Part shown: positions 24,418 to 27,721 of the stretch, one piece after another
How positions within the stretch are numbered: the stretch's first letter is position 1
How the letters are laid out: every line of letters starts with the position of its first letter
DNA from: Pigoraptor vietnamica
Taxonomy: Eukaryota; Opisthokonta; Filasterea
NCBI GenBank assembly: GCA_943704525.1
Contig: CALSCQ010001827.1
Location: forward strand, 1 to 27,721
DNA length: 27,721 bases
Direction: 5' to 3'
Notes under the pieces: generated by a model
Told to the model about the DNA's origin: nothing
The model's input: only the letters and a program-made list of their open reading frames with translations
Databases searched by the model: none
Translations under genes and position numbers: made by a program

Positions 24418-26246
24418 ATGGCCGCGCCCTTCTGTAGAATCGAAGCGGATGGCACGCTTGTGTTTTCCGTGCCGTCGCGGTCGCGGCCCATTGCGCACGT
24501 CGTGCGCTTTGGGGCGCACGCCATGTGCGACTGCGAGGATTTCCAGTACCGCCGGGGGAAGAGCGGGACGCCGTGCACGCACATTCAACACGTGTTGCAC
24601 TCGGCGTTCGATCTCGACTCTGGCATGCGCCCGAACGCGCTCTCTGCGGACGACCTGATAAACTTTCGCCGCATCGTATGTGAAAAGCGACTCGCGTGCA
24701 CGGACTGCTGCGGCATCTGCCTCACGGACTTTGACTTGTCTTCGACGGACGCGGCGACGGCGCGGCGGTGCGATAACTGCGGCAAGTACACACATCGAGA
24801 GTGCTGGGAGGAGTACTGCCAGCACAAGGGACGCGCCGAGTGCCCCATGTGCCGCGCGCGCGTGGAACTGGACGAGATAAGGCAGACGCAGGGTGGGTGG
24901 CATGTTGTTGTAACTCTGTCGCCTTTGTCAATCTGTTGCGCCTCTAGTCGATTTGCTGGCCGTGTGCTCGGCGTGTCTCTGTAACGCTACGGGTAACACT
25001 ACCTCCGCGTCCTGCCTGTCGCAGAGCTTGTGTCTCCCACGTCGTCGACCCATCCCACGTTTCTTCCGGGGCTGTCGCAGGCGGAGGCGGAGGGTGAGTG
25101 CGCAAAGATGCATGGGTACACCCGTCGCCTCAGTCGACTCTTGGTGACGCGCCCACGTAAGAACGGCATGTGCTCTCGGTGGCCTGGACGCATTGCACTC
25201 AACGCCCCGGCTTCCATCCCACAGCTGCATCGCAGTCGCTCCCGCAGACCCCCTTTGCCGCCCACCCCAACGGAGATCCCGCTCGAGAGGTGGCAATTCG
25301 CTACTGCGACGCCCTCAGTCGCCTGCCCTACGTGTGCGACGTTGGGCACTCGCTGCGACTGGAGGACGGCGAATATGTCCGCGGTAGTTCGGTCGTATCG
25401 GTCGACGTGGAAGTAGGGCGGGTGCGCGACGTCGAGGAACTCATTCGTCGCGAGTTTGGCGCGCTTTCGATCGAAGGCGTCGACGTCCAAGTGCTGGAAT
25501 ACGTCGAGCTGGCGCACCAGACAACGTACCCGCCGGCGTCTCCCACAGCCACCGCCGAGGCGGAACATTCGCTATGCGAGGCCTCGCTCTCGTTCTACTC
25601 ACAGGGAACCACCGCCAGCCGCCATCGCTCGCCGTCGCCTCCGCCATTTGCGCAGCCGCTCGACACGAACCACATTGTGTGCGACAGTGCTGAGCGTCCA
25701 AACGCCACCCGCCTCGGCGGTTTCATGCTGCGTAAAGGACTGGATCACGCCGGCCGCGTGTTTGTCGTTGCACCGCGCCACGGTCTCGAGAACGCCGACG
25801 TTCTGTTTGACGCGTCGGTGGTCGTCCCTGGCCCCCTCATTGCGCGCGTTGCAGAGCATCACCCTAAGCTGGACGCCATGCTTGTGCGGCTGCAGCGCCA
25901 CGTCGAGGCCGTGTTGCGAGGGTACGCAGGTCCCCCGGATGTCCCGCCCAAGGAGACGCCCGTTTACTTCCGCGGCGCGAAGACTCCCTCTGCCGCCGGA
26001 CGTGTCGTCAAGGAGTCGTTGCGCACGTTCGAAGTCATGGTCCGCCGAGATACGCAACTCGACACTCGCGATGTGTCTGTGCCGTACACGGTCAACGGGG
26101 ACTGCGGCTGTTACTGGTGGCTGGACTGCAGTGCGAGTGCGGTGCCTGTCGGGTACCATGTACGCGGCGACACGCAGGCGCTGGCCGCTTTTCTTCCGCT
26201 GCGACACCCCTTCGCCGACTGGAACCTCTGCTGGCCGTCACCGTGA
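24418..26246 (+). CDS. SWIM-RING zinc-finger protein, probable E3 ubiquitin ligase, with unrecognised C-terminal region
   Basis: Three plus-strand exons, 24418-24892, 25025-25093 and 25225-26246, encode 521 residues from the first safe ATG; the true start may lie in an upstream exon. Residues C37-x-C39-x13-C53-x-H55 form a SWIM zinc finger. C98, C101, C118, C121, H126, C129, C142 and C145 form a C4HC3 RING/PHD-like finger (CGIC, CDNCGKYTHREC, CPMC). This SWIM-then-RING pair, and the wording ECWEEYCQHKG between the last ligands, resemble MEKK1 (MAP3K1) and ZSWIM2. In MEKK1 the RING has E3 ligase activity. No kinase domain follows here. Instead about 340 residues form an apparently folded region I cannot assign, with VFVVAPRHGLENADVLFDAS, VPYTVNGDCGCYWWLDC and the end HPFADWNLCWPSP. 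The gene follows the MAP4K in the same direction and converges on the last gene. Confidence 0.85.
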
Positions 26247-26478
26247 GCGGCCGTGAAACATTCGTGTGCGATTTCGTGTCGTGCGGGCGTTACCGCGGTG
26301 CGTGCGTGCGTGTGCGTGTCGTGCGCTCCTTCCACTTTGCGCTGGACGCAAGTGGCGTATATATGAGATGGCGTTAGTGTTTCAAGTTCTGGCAAGCTCG
26401 AAAGGCACCGCACACTTTGCGGTCACTCGCGTGCTCATAACAGCGCAAAAGAGCTTCGACAGCTCCGCAATATTTTAC

Positions 26479-27544
26479 TCAATCGACGTCGTGCAATTCC
26501 ACGACATTAGCGACTGGACTTGAGAACCGCACCGCCCTCCCCTCCTTCACCCCCTGCGCCGACGGCGGGATATCGGCCCCCGCGCGTCGCAGCATGCGCA
26601 GCCCGCGTGCCTCTCTGCGAGCACCGAATAAAAGTGTGCCATTAACCGAACGGCCCATGCTTACATGCCACACAAACAACTCACCGCTCTTCGTACAGCT
26701 TCAACTGCCTCAGTTGCTCCTGTCGCTTTTTCCTTCGCGCCGCCTTCTGCGCGGGTGTGCTTGGCGGTGGCAATTCGCCGCTATCCGCTCCTTCTCCCTC
26801 CAATTCATCGCCGTCCCCTTCTCCGCTTCCACCCTCGGTTCCTCCGCCGCCGCCATGACCCTGTTGTGTCGCGCCCACCGTGGCGGCTGAAGAAGAAACT
26901 TCGGAATTCGCATCGTTCTCTACTGACTGCGTCGCGGCTGTGTGCTGCTCTGGCGCAACCGCACTCGACGACGATGGATGCCCAGTGTCGGATTCGTCGC
27001 CCATCTCTCGCAAGCGCACGCCGCTTTCCGCACGTGACGCCGTTACCACACGCTTTGCGCCCCTTCCGCGACCTCGTCCCCTTGCGAACGACCGTGTCGC
27101 ACTTGCGCCAGCTGCCCTTGCCCGTGGTTGTCGCGTGTGCGTTGCGTCTGAAGAAAAATCTCCGCTGCGCGCAATTTCACTCGCGGACGACAACGAATGC
27201 GCGTCCCCCTCTCGTGAAGAGGTGACACAGGGCGTCGCAGGCAACGCTGTCGTCGCGGGTGGGATTTGGCGCGCGTTGTCGCAAGTGGATGCCGCGTCGT
27301 TCGCTTCGGTCATCGAGCCACCGCTCCCCTTATCCACGGCGCGGAGTGAGTGCGTCTCGGCATCGCGGCTGTTGTCGGCGCTTTCGGCGTCCTCCGACGG
27401 ATGTCCCTGCCGCACATCGTTTTTTGTTCGCGCGCAGTGCCGCTTTAGGGGTGGTTGGCCTTCGCGCGGGGTGTTCTGCGCGAGGGTGCGCTTGGGACGG
27501 CCCATTCCCAGCGCACGTCGCGTGGGAGGCGCACTCTCGCCCAT
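26479..27544 (-). CDS. Unknown, mostly disordered, probably nuclear protein with RVxF-like motif
   Basis: Two minus-strand exons, 27544-26685 and 26614-26479, join in phase 2 to give 331 residues. I do not recognise a named family. The N-terminal 250 residues are Ser/Ala/Gly/Asp-rich and disordered, with basic patches (GRPKRTLAQN, FARGRGRGRGAKRVV) that resemble nuclear localisation or nucleic-acid-binding segments. An acidic Gly-rich stretch follows. The last 70 residues look conserved: a basic helix (QKAARRKKRQEQLRQLKLYE, about 267-286) leading to RGLRMLRRAGADIP and then GRAVRFSSPVANVVEL near the end. RAVRF fits the [KR]x[VI]xF docking motif for protein phosphatase 1, but this is inference. 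The ATG at 27544 is the first in frame; the frame upstream is not clearly coding. The gene converges on the SWIM-RING gene with a 232-bp gap. Confidence 0.72.
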
Positions 27545-27721
27545 GGCAGCGCTTTTGTGTTGCGTGCACGACCACTCGCTCGGCTGAAGAGAGCGCCGGG
27601 GAGTGTGTCTTTCTCTGTTGTAGCCATCTCATTAACGGTTTTCTTTGCGGAGTAACAGGCGCGCAACCCGACTTCCTCAAATCCAACCCGGATCGTTGCC
27701 TCCCTTTTCCTCCCCCCCCCC
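27545..27721. other. Right-edge region upstream of the last gene
   Basis: 177 bp of presumed promoter or 5' leader of the minus-strand gene. It ends in a C-rich run at the window edge. No gene is visible. Confidence 0.4.

Noticed and set aside
26880-27587. 235-residue plus-strand frame antisense to the last gene
   Set aside because: The minus-strand frame has an in-phase second exon, a conserved-looking tail and basic motifs; this one does not.

Overview
The window is nuclear DNA of a flagellated or ciliated unicellular eukaryote. The genes are dense and split by many short GT-AG introns. Exons are GC-rich, intergenic stretches are AT-richer, and AC/GT microsatellites sit in introns and promoters. 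Ten protein genes can be rebuilt exon by exon, and one more (a WEE1-like kinase) is cut by the left edge. The lineage cannot be fixed. A MAP4K with a CNH domain, a WEE1-like kinase, a Tubby protein and an LRRC23-like ciliary protein together suggest the animal/fungal/amoebozoan side of the tree (an apusomonad-like flagellate would fit), but this is inference. No tRNA, rRNA, transposon or CRISPR array was recognised.

Layout, left to right: WEE1-like kinase (-, partial, 190-1535); Tubby-like protein (-, 2612-5372); unknown coiled-coil protein (+, 6070-7247); MTG1-type mitochondrial GTPase (-, 7311-9009); fusion of an Apd1/Aim32-type [2Fe-2S] domain with an adrenodoxin-type ferredoxin (+, 9418-11245); proteasome subunit beta-3 (-, 11472-12888); LRRC23-like radial spoke protein (+, 13274-16250); two-finger U1/matrin-type zinc-finger protein (-, 16632-17278); MAP4K/GCK kinase with two extra zinc fingers and a CNH domain (+, 17860-23701); SWIM-RING protein with an unrecognised C-terminal region (+, 24418-26246); nuclear-looking disordered protein with an RVxF-like motif (-, 26479-27544). 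Genes mostly alternate strand, giving convergent pairs with short 3' gaps and divergent pairs with roughly 0.4-0.7 kb shared promoters.

The genes do not form one pathway, but there are suggestive neighbours. MTG1 and the ferredoxin fusion, both apparently mitochondrial, diverge from one 408-bp promoter. The MAP4K lies just upstream of a protein whose SWIM-RING pair resembles the N-terminal part of MEKK1, a MAP3K. Tubby and LRRC23 point to a cilium. The most unusual items are the two-cluster iron-sulfur fusion, the zinc-finger MAP4K, the unassigned C-terminal region of the SWIM-RING protein, an intron flanked by a 9-bp direct repeat, and an overrepresented TCACGTGA octamer. All gene models were built by hand from splice signals, reading-frame continuity and remembered family sequence; none has transcript support.
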